Below, in pieces: positions 33,718-47,200 of a stretch of DNA of 64,000 nt; position 1 is the first letter of the stretch, and each line of letters begins with the position of its first letter. A program made the position numbers and the translations under genes. A model generated the notes under the pieces. It had not been told where the DNA came from. It was given only the letters and a program-made list of their open reading frames with translations, and did not search any database. This stretch comes from Beroe forskalii (lineage: Eukaryota; Ctenophora; Nuda; Beroida; Beroidae): positions 496,001 to 560,000 of the forward strand of contig WFMF01000022.1 in assembly GCA_011033025.1 (NCBI GenBank), read 5' to 3'.

Positions 33718-35282
33718 GGCTAAATACTTGGCGGAATCGACTCCGCGGCGGATCCGCGGCGGACCCGCCAGTTCCGCGGCGGACTCCGATAAATTCCGCT
33801 AAATTTTTTTGGCGGAATTTAGTGGACCAGCAGCGGACTTTTTGAAAGTCCGCCGCGGAATTGCGGGTCCGCCGCGGATTTTCCGGGGCTTGGCGGAAAT
33901 TCCGCCGCGGAGTCGTTGAAAATTCCACCAAAAAAGTCCGCCGTGGAGTTTTTCGGAGTTCACAGCAAAATTCCGCCGCGGAATTTTTCCGCCGGCGGAA
34001 TTCGTCAGCGAACTCCGCCAGTGGATTAAAGTCCGCGGCGGACATTAATCCGCGGATTCCGCTGGTGGAATCCTATATACTTGAGTAAATTGGGAATCCG
34101 CCCGCGGAATCTGCCGGTGGAATTTGCCCGCAGGGTCAACCGGCGGACTCCGCCGTTGAAGTCCCCTCGGACCACTCAAGTCCTCGGGCGGCAACTTAGC
34201 AGTGGTACTATGCCGACGGAGACTCACGGACCCTTTACGGACCCTTCCCGGACCCTTCATAGACCTTTCATGGGTCCTTGACGGACCCTTCCCGAACCCC
34301 TAACGGACCCTTTCCGGACCCCTGATAGTCCTTAGCATGGACCTTGTCTTAATTTTCCCGGACCCTTCCCGGGAACTTCCTGGACCCTTCCGGGGAACTT
34401 CCCGGACCCTTCCCCGTTCCCGGTCCTTTTCCGAAGTAAAAGGAAACGATACCTATTAGTATCCCGGGAAGGGTCTGGGAAGTTTCCGGGAAGGGTCCGG
34501 GAAGTTCCCGGAAAAGGTCCGGGAATAGTTCCCGGGAAGAGTCCTGGAAGTTCCCGGGAAGGGCCGGGAAGTTCCCGGGAAGGGTCCGGGAAGTTCCCGA
34601 GAAGGTTCCGGTAAAATTAAGACAACGTCCATGATAAGGACTGTTAGGGGTCCGGGAAGGGTCCGTGAGGGGTCTGGGAAGGGTCCGTCAAGGACCCATG
34701 AAAGGTCCATGAAAGGGTCCAGGAAGGGTCCGGGAAGGGTCCGGGAAGGGTCCGTAAAGGGTCCGCGGTGAGTCTCCGTCGGCAGAGTACCAAGTTGCCG
34801 CCCGAGGACTTGAGGGGTCCGAGGGGGAGTTCAACGGCAGACTCCACCAGTGGACCCTGCTAATGAATTTAAGTTCGCCGGCAGATTCCGCCGGCGGATT
34901 CCTAATTTAATCAAGTATATCGGATTCCACCAGCGGAATCCGCGGATAAAAGTCCGCCGCGGACTTTAATCCACTGGCGGAGTTCGTTGACGAATTCCAC
35001 CGGCGGAAAAAATTCCGCGGCGGAATTTTGCTGTGAACTCCGAAAAACTCCGCGGCGGACTTTTTTGGTGGAATTTTCAACGACTCCGCGGCGGAATTTC
35101 CGCCAAGCCCCGGAAAATCCGCGGCGGACCCGCAATTCCGCGGCGGACTTTCAAAAAGTCCGCCGCGGGTCCACTAAATTCCGCCAAAAAAAATTTTTTA
35201 GCGGAATTTATCGGAGTCCGCCGCGGATCCGCCGCGGAACTGGCGGGTCCGCCGCGGAGTCGATTCCGCCAAGTATTCAGCC
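33718..35282. mobile_element. 1,565-bp fold-back transposable element with 8-bp target duplication
   Basis: The whole element is one long inverted repeat centred near 34,500. The left end GGCTAAATACTTGGCGGAAT and the right end ATTCCGCCAAGTATTCAGCC match with one mismatch. The direct repeat GAAAAACA flanks both sides (33710-33717 and 35283-35290). The outer arms are dense in CCGCGGCGGA motifs; the inner parts are built of GGACCCTTCCCGG units and their complements. The centre near 34430-34470 is not symmetrical. No transposase is encoded; frames through the arms mirror each other and are artefacts. An 8-bp duplication fits hAT-, P- or Merlin-type transposases, but the terminus does not settle which. 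Confidence 0.9.
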
Positions 35283-35290
35283 GAAAAACA

Positions 35291-38251
35291 TGGCAAATTA
35301 TTTGATATCTTAATAAGATTTATTGAATTTGAATGGGCGATACCGAAATAATTTCTAAACTTCTAACATTTTTACGCTTGCAGTTGAAAAAGCTGAGCCA
35401 TAGCCCATACCATTCAATATCTATCTTATCAAGGCTAAACCTACATGCTTGGGAAAATGAGAAATTGCACTGAACTAATAGATACCATGGATATGCTGAA
35501 TGCTGATATATGCAGTTGCAGATAATATATTTCCCAGGCACATGCACTCGACTAGCCGCTATCGGTAAGCGAGGGGAGGTTTTAATATTGGTTTCATGAA
35601 TAATGCCATCGCGGGCAATGAATTAACGGCTCAAAAGGAGTAACAAAGGCAGTGTCTAGAGGGGTTTAATATCATTACCAAAACCTTCCACAGAAGCTCG
35701 CGGTGAAGCTTATGGTAAAACCATATCTGCAGGCATTCAACAATAATATTAGTATTCAAGCCGCAGAGCACATGCTAGGTGACTGACAAATGCCTGATGA
35801 TGATATAGCATCACTCTGCTTTTATAGTATCCCGACTCTCCGCTGCTCAGAGCAGCATTTTCTAGCTTTCTTACTGTAAAGTGATCAGTGTATTCTAATA
35901 TTCTAATGTCCAACCTGGTTTACTGCTTTAGTATAACCTTCTTCTCAAGAATTAGGTGCTAGTAAATAGTATAACTATATGGTGACTGACTATCGCTATA
36001 GTGACTGACTACAAAATACCAAGCATCTATATAAGTAATAGAATACGGGAGCAAAAGTGAGTGTGATATATGCCCTGTTTTTGGCTTTGCGCAACGAACC
36101 GGACATTACGTGAGTTATTATATTTGATGACATTACATCTTAAAAGTGGCCACGTGGGGTCTGTCGAAGCAGGGAGGGAGAGCAGCTAGTCTGCCAGTAG
36201 TTAATCAGCGATATTGGTGGGGAGAAATCATCACTGCTATTGGTCTGATACACGAAACAGCAACCCGCGCAACAACGCTCATCATCAAACACATATGGTT
36301 TTATGAGAGCTCCGATAGATTATCAGTGCTTTACCTATAGACCACCACCACAATGATATTATAGATTTGTAAACATTGCATGGACCTGTGATTTGATACA
36401 GAAGTGAGGTTTATATGAGTAGCTTGATTAGATTTATACCAGCCTTGTTCCAGGCATCTTTTACAACAAACAAACTGGAGAGTTGTCGGACTCTCACTTT
36501 ACTTCCAAAAAGGCAGCGGCTCGAAATCGATTATAGAACTTGAAGATAAACAGAATATTTGAGATCACATTCACTCTTTCACTGAAACATACTTACATAA
36601 TCTTGTAAGTGATTATGTGAAAACCATGCGAATGATTTTCACCGAAGTACACAACTTCGGTGAAAATGGACCATCTTCAAAATCTTTTTTATTGGTGATA
36701 GAATCACCTATCCTTTCGAATTGTTGCTTATCAATTTGTACAAAGGCAAACGAAATATGTGAATGCAGGGAGAGGACTTTCAACCTCTTGAAATATCTAA
36801 ACTCAATGAATTTAGCCTTCTGGAAGTTAAATAATGAGCCAATATAACCTTCTCACTTTGAAAGGTGGGCAAATACCGTCAAGAAGAAGTCGAGGCGGTG
36901 GAATTATTGAAAGATGGGAAGGTAGTAGGTGCTACTATCTCATATCTTCATAGCATTTTTTGTCGCAATTCTCATGAAGGAATCGAAACATCAGGCGATA
37001 TATAAAAATATCTTATTAGTAAGTCTTGTGTTCCTGCTTAAATTGATTATGACGGTTTCACTTCCTCTTTTATTGTCATCAGAGTTTTTCACACTTTCCC
37101 AAAGAAATGGCAAATTTGATGAAACTGCAGAATGATAATTCTATAATTTCTCTAATGATATTTCCAGCAGGTCTGGCGTCAAAAAATTAGATTAGAAGAG
37201 AAAAACGAAAATCGAAAATTTAAACATGCAAACGTTGTTTGCATTTATCAGGTCTGACATAATGATTGGGTTCTCAGAGCTTACTTGGGCTAGAAGTTGT
37301 AGATGCTTTATCTCTTTATATAAGCTAGATCAGTTAAACTTCAGGTTTTTTCTGAATTTAATAATTATTATGATTTGCGGAAGAGTATTTTTACTTTTAT
37401 TATATTTTTTCCAATATATTTTCTATTAGACAAGATAAGTATTGAGAGAGATAGCGGTTCTCAGGTTACAGGAAACAAACGTTTTGCAGGAGACCTTTCA
37501 TTCAACCTCATAGGTTAACGCAACCTGTTCTTAAACCAAATCCCTGATCGTCCTTTTTTGAAGTTGTTGCTTTTTGAAAAATAATTTTTCCATTCCAATT
37601 TTTGGAATAACTGCACTATAGATTATAGTTGACTTAAAACTCTAAAGGGTTCAAAGCAAAAACATTTTTTTGCATTTTTGACAAAATTACTTGTCTTCTG
37701 TATTGGAAAAAAATAAAACCGAATTAATTCACAAAAATTTGATTCAGCAGTCTAAATAAATATATAGGAATATCCTTTCACTTATCGAAAAAAGGCATTA
37801 TTCTTGACCTTCGGCTTCGAATTAACTGTCAACAATCTAAGTGCCGTTAATTAATTCAAATTGATTATTTAGAATATTTTCAAACTCAAGAAACTGCCAA
37901 AATTGAAAATTCCTGCCATCGTAAGAGTAACTTAACTGCAACTGCAAGGTTAATTCGTCACACTGATTTGCTCATATAACACTATGATATTATCTGCATA
38001 GAATTAGAACGATAGTTATCATAGAATATTATAGATACCTTAGGAGGTTTATTTATAAAGGTTGTAATTTGGGGATTTTTCAGAAAAATCCCCATTTCAT
38101 CACCCACCATGAAATTTCGAAATGACGTCATTATCATATGTTAACGAGAGTAATAACTTGAAAAGTCCCCATCTTTTCAACTTTGAAACACCGAAATTTT
38201 ATCCCACATAAAAACACCTCCTAAGATATCACAGATAGCAAATATCAACGG
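35291..38251. other. Intergenic AT-rich stretch
   Basis: No gene was recognised. A 14-bp perfect hairpin (ATTTTCACCGAAGT, loop ACACA, ACTTCGGTGAAAAT) lies at 36635-36667. A small inverted-repeat element may span about 38039-38226, with CTTAGGAGGT near the left and CACCTCCTAAG near the right end and an inner GGGGATTTTT hairpin. It ends just before the start of the multi-exon secreted protein gene, so the promoter of that gene should lie here. Confidence 0.4.
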
Positions 38252-41200
38252 ATGATGAAGGAACAGGTGGTCGTACTGGTATTTCTTCCCCTGCTTCTAG
38301 TCATAGGTCGGTACTCGGTTTCTCTGAAATATTATCACTGCTCTTCTTTCATAAGGATTATTTTATTTTCAAATATGTTATCTCAGATTAGTTTTATCTG
38401 CAATTTTTGGTCAATTAACTTAAATCTCAACTTATATCTCACATTCGTGTTTTCCAAAATATGAGGGGTGAAGTGTGAACCCCCCTTAATCGTAATAATC
38501 GTAATGTTTACTAAGCTTATTGTGACAAAATTCTTACGACGAAAAATTAATCGAACATCACAATTATCAGGGGAAGTCGACGCATCTACGTTTAGGACAA
38601 GTATCGGGGCTTGCAGGACTGAGGACGGAGGCAAAGCAGGACTGAAGTATTTCAGTGATACACATTGCTTATTGAGATGCAGTGCAAATGACACATGTAC
38701 TGGTTACGTCATGGGTGAAACCTGGTGTGAAACCTACCATAACGAATATGTTACTGGGGATGGAAGAACTGAATACACGTGCCATGAAAAAGGTATCAAA
38801 TTTTTCAGAATTATTTTCAATTTTTAATCTAAAGCTAATCTAAAGCTGAGATCACCTTTGGTTCAAATTTGATTGTTGGCTCCATTTTTGCTCCGAGGCC
38901 TCATATTGGCGATGTTGGTTCTTCGGAATCAAAATCATCGTCAAAATGTTGACACATGTCCTGACCATCCCGGCCGCCTCATGCTTCCCAAACTATCACG
39001 TATGAGCTGTTTGATATACTAATAAATTATCAATTTTATAGAAGAAGAAGAAGGAGAAATAATTTTGTTCACGACAAGTGTCGGGGCTTGCAGGACTGAG
39101 GATTTTGGCAAAGCAGGACTGAAGTATTTCGGTGATACAGATTGTTTATCGCGTTGCAGTGCAAATGCAACATGCTCTGGTTACGTCATGGGTGAAACCT
39201 GGTGTGAAACATACCATAATGAATATGTTACTGGGGATGGAAGAAATGGATTTACGTGCCATGAAAAAGGTAAGCAAAATCTCAGTTTTCAATTTTGAAT
39301 TTGCATAAATTTATTGCAAATTTTTATTTTTCTGGTAGTATAGAGTAATAGATTTTACCTATGTTAGTCCATCTCTTCCGATTTTCCCTCCTCTGCAAGT
39401 GAGTAGCTCTTAGGTGGCAGTATATTGATCAAAGGATTCACATTGGGACCATCCATGAAGGACGTCCGCATTTGCAAAATCTCGGCCATTTTAGACCCCT
39501 CCCCCTTGTCCGCAAACTTCAGCATTCCAAAAAACCATCATTTTTGGGCCCGAAATTTCACGATTTTCTAGTGAAATACCCGTCAAATAAATCAAAATAT
39601 CCATAAACTACGGACGTCCGCATTTGCCCAAGCACCCCCTCCCCCTGAGTCCGCAAACTTCCGCATAGGTTAGACTCCCTTCCCATCGCGGACGTCCTTT
39701 ATGGATGGTCCCTCTTAGATTTTAAATTAAGCTGGTGACAGTTCTACAGTTAAGGAAGTTTAAGCGCCCGAGAAAGCAAGACCTGGCTGCAATGGGACGC
39801 TCCTCATTCCGTAGCCTTCCTATAAATGCGAAGTTTTCGGTGCACTCGGCTAATTGGACTATGTGACGGCTTAGATTTGAGATGAAACAGTAACCCCTCA
39901 CCCTTTCCACAATGGCTCCATGGGTTACGTAACTGACCCAGACTGATAACCAAATGAACCTTTCGTGTTTCATACTTTCATAACAAAGTGAGGAGTTTTA
40001 TTTCAGAAGGAGATTGGAAAAAAGACAAAGATGACGAAGAAGAAGAAGAGGATGAGGAGGAAGAAGATGAAGATGAAGGTGAAGATGGTGAAGATGAAGG
40101 TGAAGATGAAGGTGAAGATGGAGGTGAAGATGAAGGTGAAGATGGAGGTGAAGATGAAGGTGAAGAGGAAAACGATGTTTTGTACCGGACAAGTGTCGGG
40201 GCTTGCAGGACTGTGGACGGAGGCAAAGCAGGACTAAAGTATTTCGGTGACACAGATTGCTTATCGCGTTGCAATGCAAATGCGACATGCACTGGTTATG
40301 TCATGGGTGAAACCTGGTGTGAAACCTACTACCATGAATATGTTACCGGGGATGGAAGAACTGAATACGAGTGCCATGAAAAAGGTATTTTAACTCTATA
40401 GGATTTTACCAAAAATTTATTGCAAATTCAATTTGTCTGGTAATAGGTTTTACCTATTTTAGTACATCAGTTCTGTTTCTAGCATTTCTGATATGCAAGC
40501 GTTTAGCTTGTTGGTGACAGTATATGGAAGAAATGATTCACTTGGGAACTTGGTGACAGTTAAGCGCCCAGGATAGCTTATATTTGAAAAAAATCAGTAC
40601 CTACACTGCACCCCTCGCCCTTTAACACAATGACACCATGGGTTCGGTGACTGTCCAATACACCCATTGAGCACTTGACATCTTGTTAAATAATAGCGTG
40701 TCCTTCAGAAGGAGACTGGAAAAAAGACGAAGATAAAGATGAAGAGGATGAGGAAGAAACGGAAGATTACGTTTCGTACACGACAAGTATCGGGGCTTGT
40801 AGGACTGAAGACGGAGGCAAAGCAGGACTAACGCTTTTCAGTGACACAGATTGCTTATTGAGATGCAGTACAAATGAGACATGCACTGGTTATGTCATGG
40901 GTGAAAACTGGTGTGAAACCTACTACCATGAATATGTTACTGGGGATGGAAGAGATCAATACATGTGCCATGAAAAAGGTATCCAATTTTTCAGAATTTC
41001 CATAATATGATATGTTGCTAATGGAGACGATTAAGGAACTTTAAACGCCCAATACGCCTAGATTTGAAACAAATTAGTACCTACACCCCTCACCCTTTGC
41101 ACATGAATGACTCCGTGAGTTCGGTGCCTGACCAATACAGTTCCACCCATTGACCACTTGACACCTTGTTTAATAACAGCGTGTACTTCAGAAGGAGACT

Positions 41201-44200
41201 GGAAAAAGGATGAAGATGAGGGAGAGGATGAGGGAGAGGATGAGGAAGAAGAGGATGAGGAAGAAACGGAAGATTACGTTTCGTACACGACAAGTGTCGG
41301 GGCTTGTAGGACTGAGGACGGAGGCAAAGCAGGACTAACGCTTTTCAGTGACACAGATTGTTTATCACGTTGCAATGCAAATGCGACATGCACTGGTTAT
41401 GTCATGGGTGAAAATTGGTGTGAAACCTACTACCATGAATATGTTACTGGGGATGGAAGAACTGAATACACGTGCCATGAGAAAGGTATCCAATTTTTCA
41501 GAATTTCCATAATATGATATGCTGCTAATGGTGACGATTAAGGAACTTTAAACGCCCAATACGCCTAGATTTGAAACAAATTAGTACCTACACCCCTCAC
41601 CCTTTGCACATGAATGACTCCGTGAGTTCGGTGCCTGACCAATACAGTTCCACCCATTGACCACTTGACACCTTGTTTAATAACAGCGTGTACTTCAGAA
41701 GGAGACTGGAAAAAGGATGAAGATGAAGAAGAGGATGAGGGAGAGGATGAGGAGGAAGAGGATGAGGAAGAAACGGAAGATTACGTTTCGTACACGACAA
41801 GTATCGGGGCTTGCAGGACTGAAGACGGAGGAAAAGCAGGACTAACGCTTTTCAGTGACACAGATTGCCGATTGAGATGCAGTACAAATGAGACATGCAC
41901 TGGTTATGTCATGGGTGAAAACTGGTGTGAAACCTACTACCATGAATACGTTACTGGGGATGGAAGAGATCAATACATGTGCCATGAGAAAGGTATGCAA
42001 ACTCTTAGCATTTTACCAAAATTTATTGCAAATTTTCCTTTCCATAGTAACAGATTTTGAACTATTCTAGTACATCTACTTCGATTCTACTTTTCTGTTA
42101 AGGAAGGGTTAAGCTCGTTGGTGGCAGTAATTTTATCAAAGGATTCACTATGAAACACTTGATAAAGCTGGTGACGGTTAAGGAAGTTCGAACGCCCGGT
42201 ATGGTCTAGATTTGAAACAAATTAGTACCTACACCCATCATCCTTTGCACATGAATGACTCCGTGAGTTCGGTGCCTGACTAATACAGTTTCACCCAGTG
42301 AGCACTTGACACCTTGTTTAAAATAACAGCGTGTAATTCAGAAGGAGACTGGAAAAAGGATGAAGATGAAGACGAAGAGGATGAGGAAGAAGAGGAAGAC
42401 AACGTTTCGTACACGACAAGTATCGGAGCTTGCAGGACTGAAGACGGAGGGAAAGCAGGACTAACGCTTTTCAGTGACACAGATTGCTTATTGAGATGCA
42501 GTACAAATGAGAAATGCACTGGTTATGTCATGGGTGAAAACTGGTGTGAAACCTACTACCATGAATATGTTACTGGGGATGGAAGAACTGAATACACGTG
42601 CCATGAAAAAGGTATGCAAACCCTGAGAAAGGTATCCAATTTTTCAGAATTTCCATAATATGATATGTTGCTAATGGTGACGATTAAGGAACTTTAAACG
42701 CCCAATACGCCTAGATTTGAAACAAATTAGTACCTACACCCCTCACCCTTTGCACATGAATGACTCCGTGAGTTCGGTGCCTGACCAATACAGTTCCACC
42801 CATTGACCACTTGACACCTTGTTTAATAACAGCGTGTACTTCAGAAGGAGACTGGAAAAAGGATGAAGATGAAGAAGAGGATGAGGGAGAGGATGAGGAA
42901 GAAGAGGATGAGGAAGAAACGGAAGATTACGTTTCGTACACGACAAGTATCGGGGCTTGTAGGACTGAAGACGGAGGCAAAGCAGGACTAACGCTTTTCA
43001 GTGACACAGATTGCTTATTGAGATGCAATACAAATGAGACATGCACTGGTTATGTCATGGGTGAAAGCTGGTGTGAAACCTACTACCATGAATATGTTAC
43101 TGGGGATGGAAGAACTGAATACACGTGTCATGAAAAAGGTACCCAAAAAGCGAACTATACTTTTGATGTTGGAAATTAATATTTTTATGATCCCTTGAAT
43201 CACCCAGTCCGTTACCTTGTCAATCTCAAATTTTTTCTTCGATTTAATATAAATGTTAACCGTTTTAGATGGTCAATTTGAAGAATAAACCATGCTGTCT
43301 CTACGTAGATTCTGCCGATGAATAAACATTTACAATTACATGCAACAAAGGCTCACGATGCAGATAGGCATTTAACTCCTGTGCCTGTAGCTCTATAACG
43401 TATAAGGAGTCGATAGAATTTGGAATTTTGGATTATTATGGCAAAAAATCACCATCATAAATGGTCGAGTACAGTTCATGAAATTACCTATGAATTATCT
43501 TATTATTATTGTGTTGCGGTGTTATAGAAATTTAATACTTCTCGATCGAAAAAATCAAAAAAAGAAATTTATCAAACTATGTGTAATTGCCTATTATTTC
43601 AGATCAATTTGACGAAGATGACGACGACAAAGACGACGATGAAGATGAAGTTGAAGATGAAGATGAAGGAGAGGATGAGGAGGAAGAAGAGGAAGATGAC
43701 GTTTCGTACACGACAAGTGTCGGGGCTTGCAGGACTAAAAACGGAGGCGATGCAGGAAAAACGCTTTTCAGTGACACAGATTGCTTATCGCGTTGCAGTG
43801 CTGACACGACATGCTCTGGTTACGTCATGGGTGGTAACTGGTGTGAAACCCACCACAATGAATACGTTACTGGGAATGGATGGACTGAATACGAGTGCCA
43901 TGAAAAAGGTATCCTCAAAGTGAACTAAACTTTTGATCTGTTGGAAATTGATATTTTTATGATCCCTTTATAATCGCGAATTCCGTTACCTTATCAATCT
44001 AAAATTCTTGCTTTGATTTGAATGTTCACCGTTTTAAATAAGATGGTTAATTTGAAAGAATAAACCATACCGTCTCTACGTAGATTCTGCCGATGAATAA
44101 ACATTTACAATTACATGCAATATAGGCCCATGATGCAGATAGGCATTTAACTCCTGTGCCTGTAGCTTTATAACGTATAAGGAGTCGATAGTATTTGGAT

Positions 44201-47200
44201 TATTATTATGACCAAAAATCGCCATCAAAAATGCTCGAATACAGTTCATAAAATTGCCTATGAATCATCTTGTTATTACTTGATATTATGTGCGGTGTTA
44301 TAGAAATTTAAAAATTCTCGATCAAAAAAATTAAAATGGAAATTTATCAAACTATGTGTAATTGCCTATTATTTCAGACCAATTTGACGAAGATGACGAC
44401 GACAATGAAGAAGAGGGAGACGAAGTTTTGTACACGACAAGTGTCGGGGCTTGTAGGACTGAGGACGGAGGCAAAGCAGGACTAACGCTTTTCAGGGACA
44501 CAGATTGCTTATTGAGATGCAGTACAAATGAGACATGCACTGGTTATGTCATGGGTGAAACCTGGTGTGAAACCTACTACCATGAATATGTTACTGGGGA
44601 TGGAAGAACTGAATACACGTGCCATGAAAAAGGTATGCAAACCCTGAGAGTTTTAAATTTCTACCAAAATTTATTGCAAATTTTCATTTCCATGGAAATA
44701 GATTTTAACTATTCTAGTTCATCTCTTCCGATTTTACCTCTTCTGATATGTGAATTGTGACGGATTAGATTTGAGGTTAAAACAGTAATTTTTATTCACC
44801 CTTTGCAGCAATACCAAAAACTGAGGGGACTAATCCCTGCTCCATGCAGGCTTTAGATAACTGACCCAGACGACGATTAGATTTGACACCAATTATAAAC
44901 CATTTCTTGTTTGATAACTGACCCTTTCAATAACAAAGTTTGATACTTTCATAAAATTCTATTTCAGAAGGAGATTGGAAAAAAGACGAAGATGAAGAAG
45001 AAGAAGGAGAGGATGAGGCGGAAGAAGAAGGAGAGGATGAGGAGGAAGAAGAGGAATATGACATTTCGTACACGACAAGTGTCGGGGCTTGCAGGACTGA
45101 AGACGGAGGCAAAGCAGGACTAACGCTTTTCAGTGACACAGATTGCTTATTGAGATGCAGTACAAATGCGACATGCACTGGTTATGTCATGGGTGAAACC
45201 TGGTGTGAAACCTACTACCATGAATACGTTACTGGGGATGGAAGAGATCAATACACGTGCCATGAAAAAGGTATATAAACTCTCAGAGTTTTCAAGTTTT
45301 CAACATTTAATTTTCTGGTAATAGATTTTAACTATTCCAGTGCATCTCTTCCAATTAGCCAATTTTACCTCTTTTGATAATATGTGACGGCTTAGATTTG
45401 AGATAAAACAGTAACCCTTCAACCTTTTCACAATGGCTCCATGTGTGAAGTGACCATTTCTCGTTTTATTTTTTCATAACAAAGTGAGAATTTTTTTTCA
45501 GAAGGAGATTGGAAAAAAGATGAAGATGACGAAGAAGATGAAGGAGAAGACCAGGAAGAGGAAGACGACGCTTTGTACAGGACAAGTGTCGGGGCTTGCA
45601 GGAATGAAAACGGAGGCATGGCAGGACGGAAGTATTTCGGTGATACTGATTGTTTATTGCGTTGCAATGCAGATGAGACATGCTCTGGTTATATCATGGG
45701 TGAACCATACTGGTGTGAAACATACCATAATGAATATGTTACTGGGGATGGAAGAACTGAATACACGTGCCATGAAAAAGGTACCCAAAAAGCGAACTAT
45801 ACTTTTGATGTTGGAAATTAATATTTTTATTATCCCTTTATAATCGCCAAGTCCGTTACCAGTACCTTATCAATCTAAAATTTTTGCTTTAATTTAAACG
45901 TTCACCGGCTAGATAAGATGGTTAATTTGAAGAATAAATCATGCCGATGAAAGAAGTAAATATGATAAACATTAATTACAATTACATGCAAAATAGGCTC
46001 ATGATGCAGATAGGCATTTAACGTATGCCTGTAGCTCTATAAAATGCATAGACACGCGCCTATCGGGTCCATTTTGGGATACTTCCAGAGGGCGTCAGCC
46101 CGAGGGATGTATCCGGTTTGGGCCCGAGCCCGTAGGGCGAGGGTCTAAAGCAATATGGACCCGATCAGGCAAGTGTCTATATTATATTATAGACCCGCAT
46201 GAAAACGTCAGAGGGTTCTATAAGCACACGATAGAATTTGTATTATTATGGCCAAAAATCGCCATCATAGATGCTCGAGTACAGTTCATAAAATTGCCTA
46301 TGAATTATCTAACTATTACTTAATATTGGGTGCGGTGTTATAGAAATTTAATATTTCTCGATCGAAAAATTAAAATAGAAATTCATCAAACTATGTGTAA
46401 TTACCTATTATTATTATTAATTCAGTCAAATTTGACGACGATGACGACGACAAGTGACGACGATGAAGACGAAAAAGATGATGAAGATGAAGATGAAGAT
46501 GAAGATGAAGAAGAGGAAGATGAAGTTTTGTACACGACAAGTGTCGGGGCCTGTAGGACTGAGGACGGAGGCAAAGCAGGACTAACGTTTTTCAGGGACA
46601 CAGATTGCTTATTGAGATGCAGTACAAATGCGACATGCACTGGTTATGTCATGGGTGAAACCTGGTGTGAAACCTACTACCATGGAAGATATGTTGCAAA
46701 TTGTCAATAAACCAATAACATGGTGGTAGATTTTCCTCTGATACTGTAAAACTAAAAGGTTTCAAATTCTCAGAATTTTCTATTTACCGACCGATAATCA
46801 ATGTTGCAACAAACCGGTAACCAACCGGTAACTGACCAGTAACCGATTTTCCGACCGGTAACCAACCGGTAACTGTAAAAACTAAACCGTTTCAACCGAC
46901 CGGTAATCGCTTCCTATTCCGACCGGTTGTTAACCGACCGGTAACTGACCGGTAACAAACCGGTAACCAACCGGTAACTGACCAGTAACCGACCGGTAAC
47001 CGACCGGTAACCGACCGGTAACCAACCGGTAACTGACCGGTTACCGACCGGTAACTGTCCGGTAACCGACCGGTAACCGACCGGTAACCGACCGGTAACT
47101 GTCCGTCGACATTTACGAAAAATTACCAAATTTTGAATAAGATAATGTAATACTCTTTCGACTCTTTTCGGCTTCTGCTTGGAAGTTAAAACCTTTAAGT

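Noticed and set aside
33701..35313. Many frames of 70-110 codons, mirrored on both strands
   Set aside because: They lie in the arms of the 1,565-bp fold-back element and mirror each other as expected from an inverted repeat.
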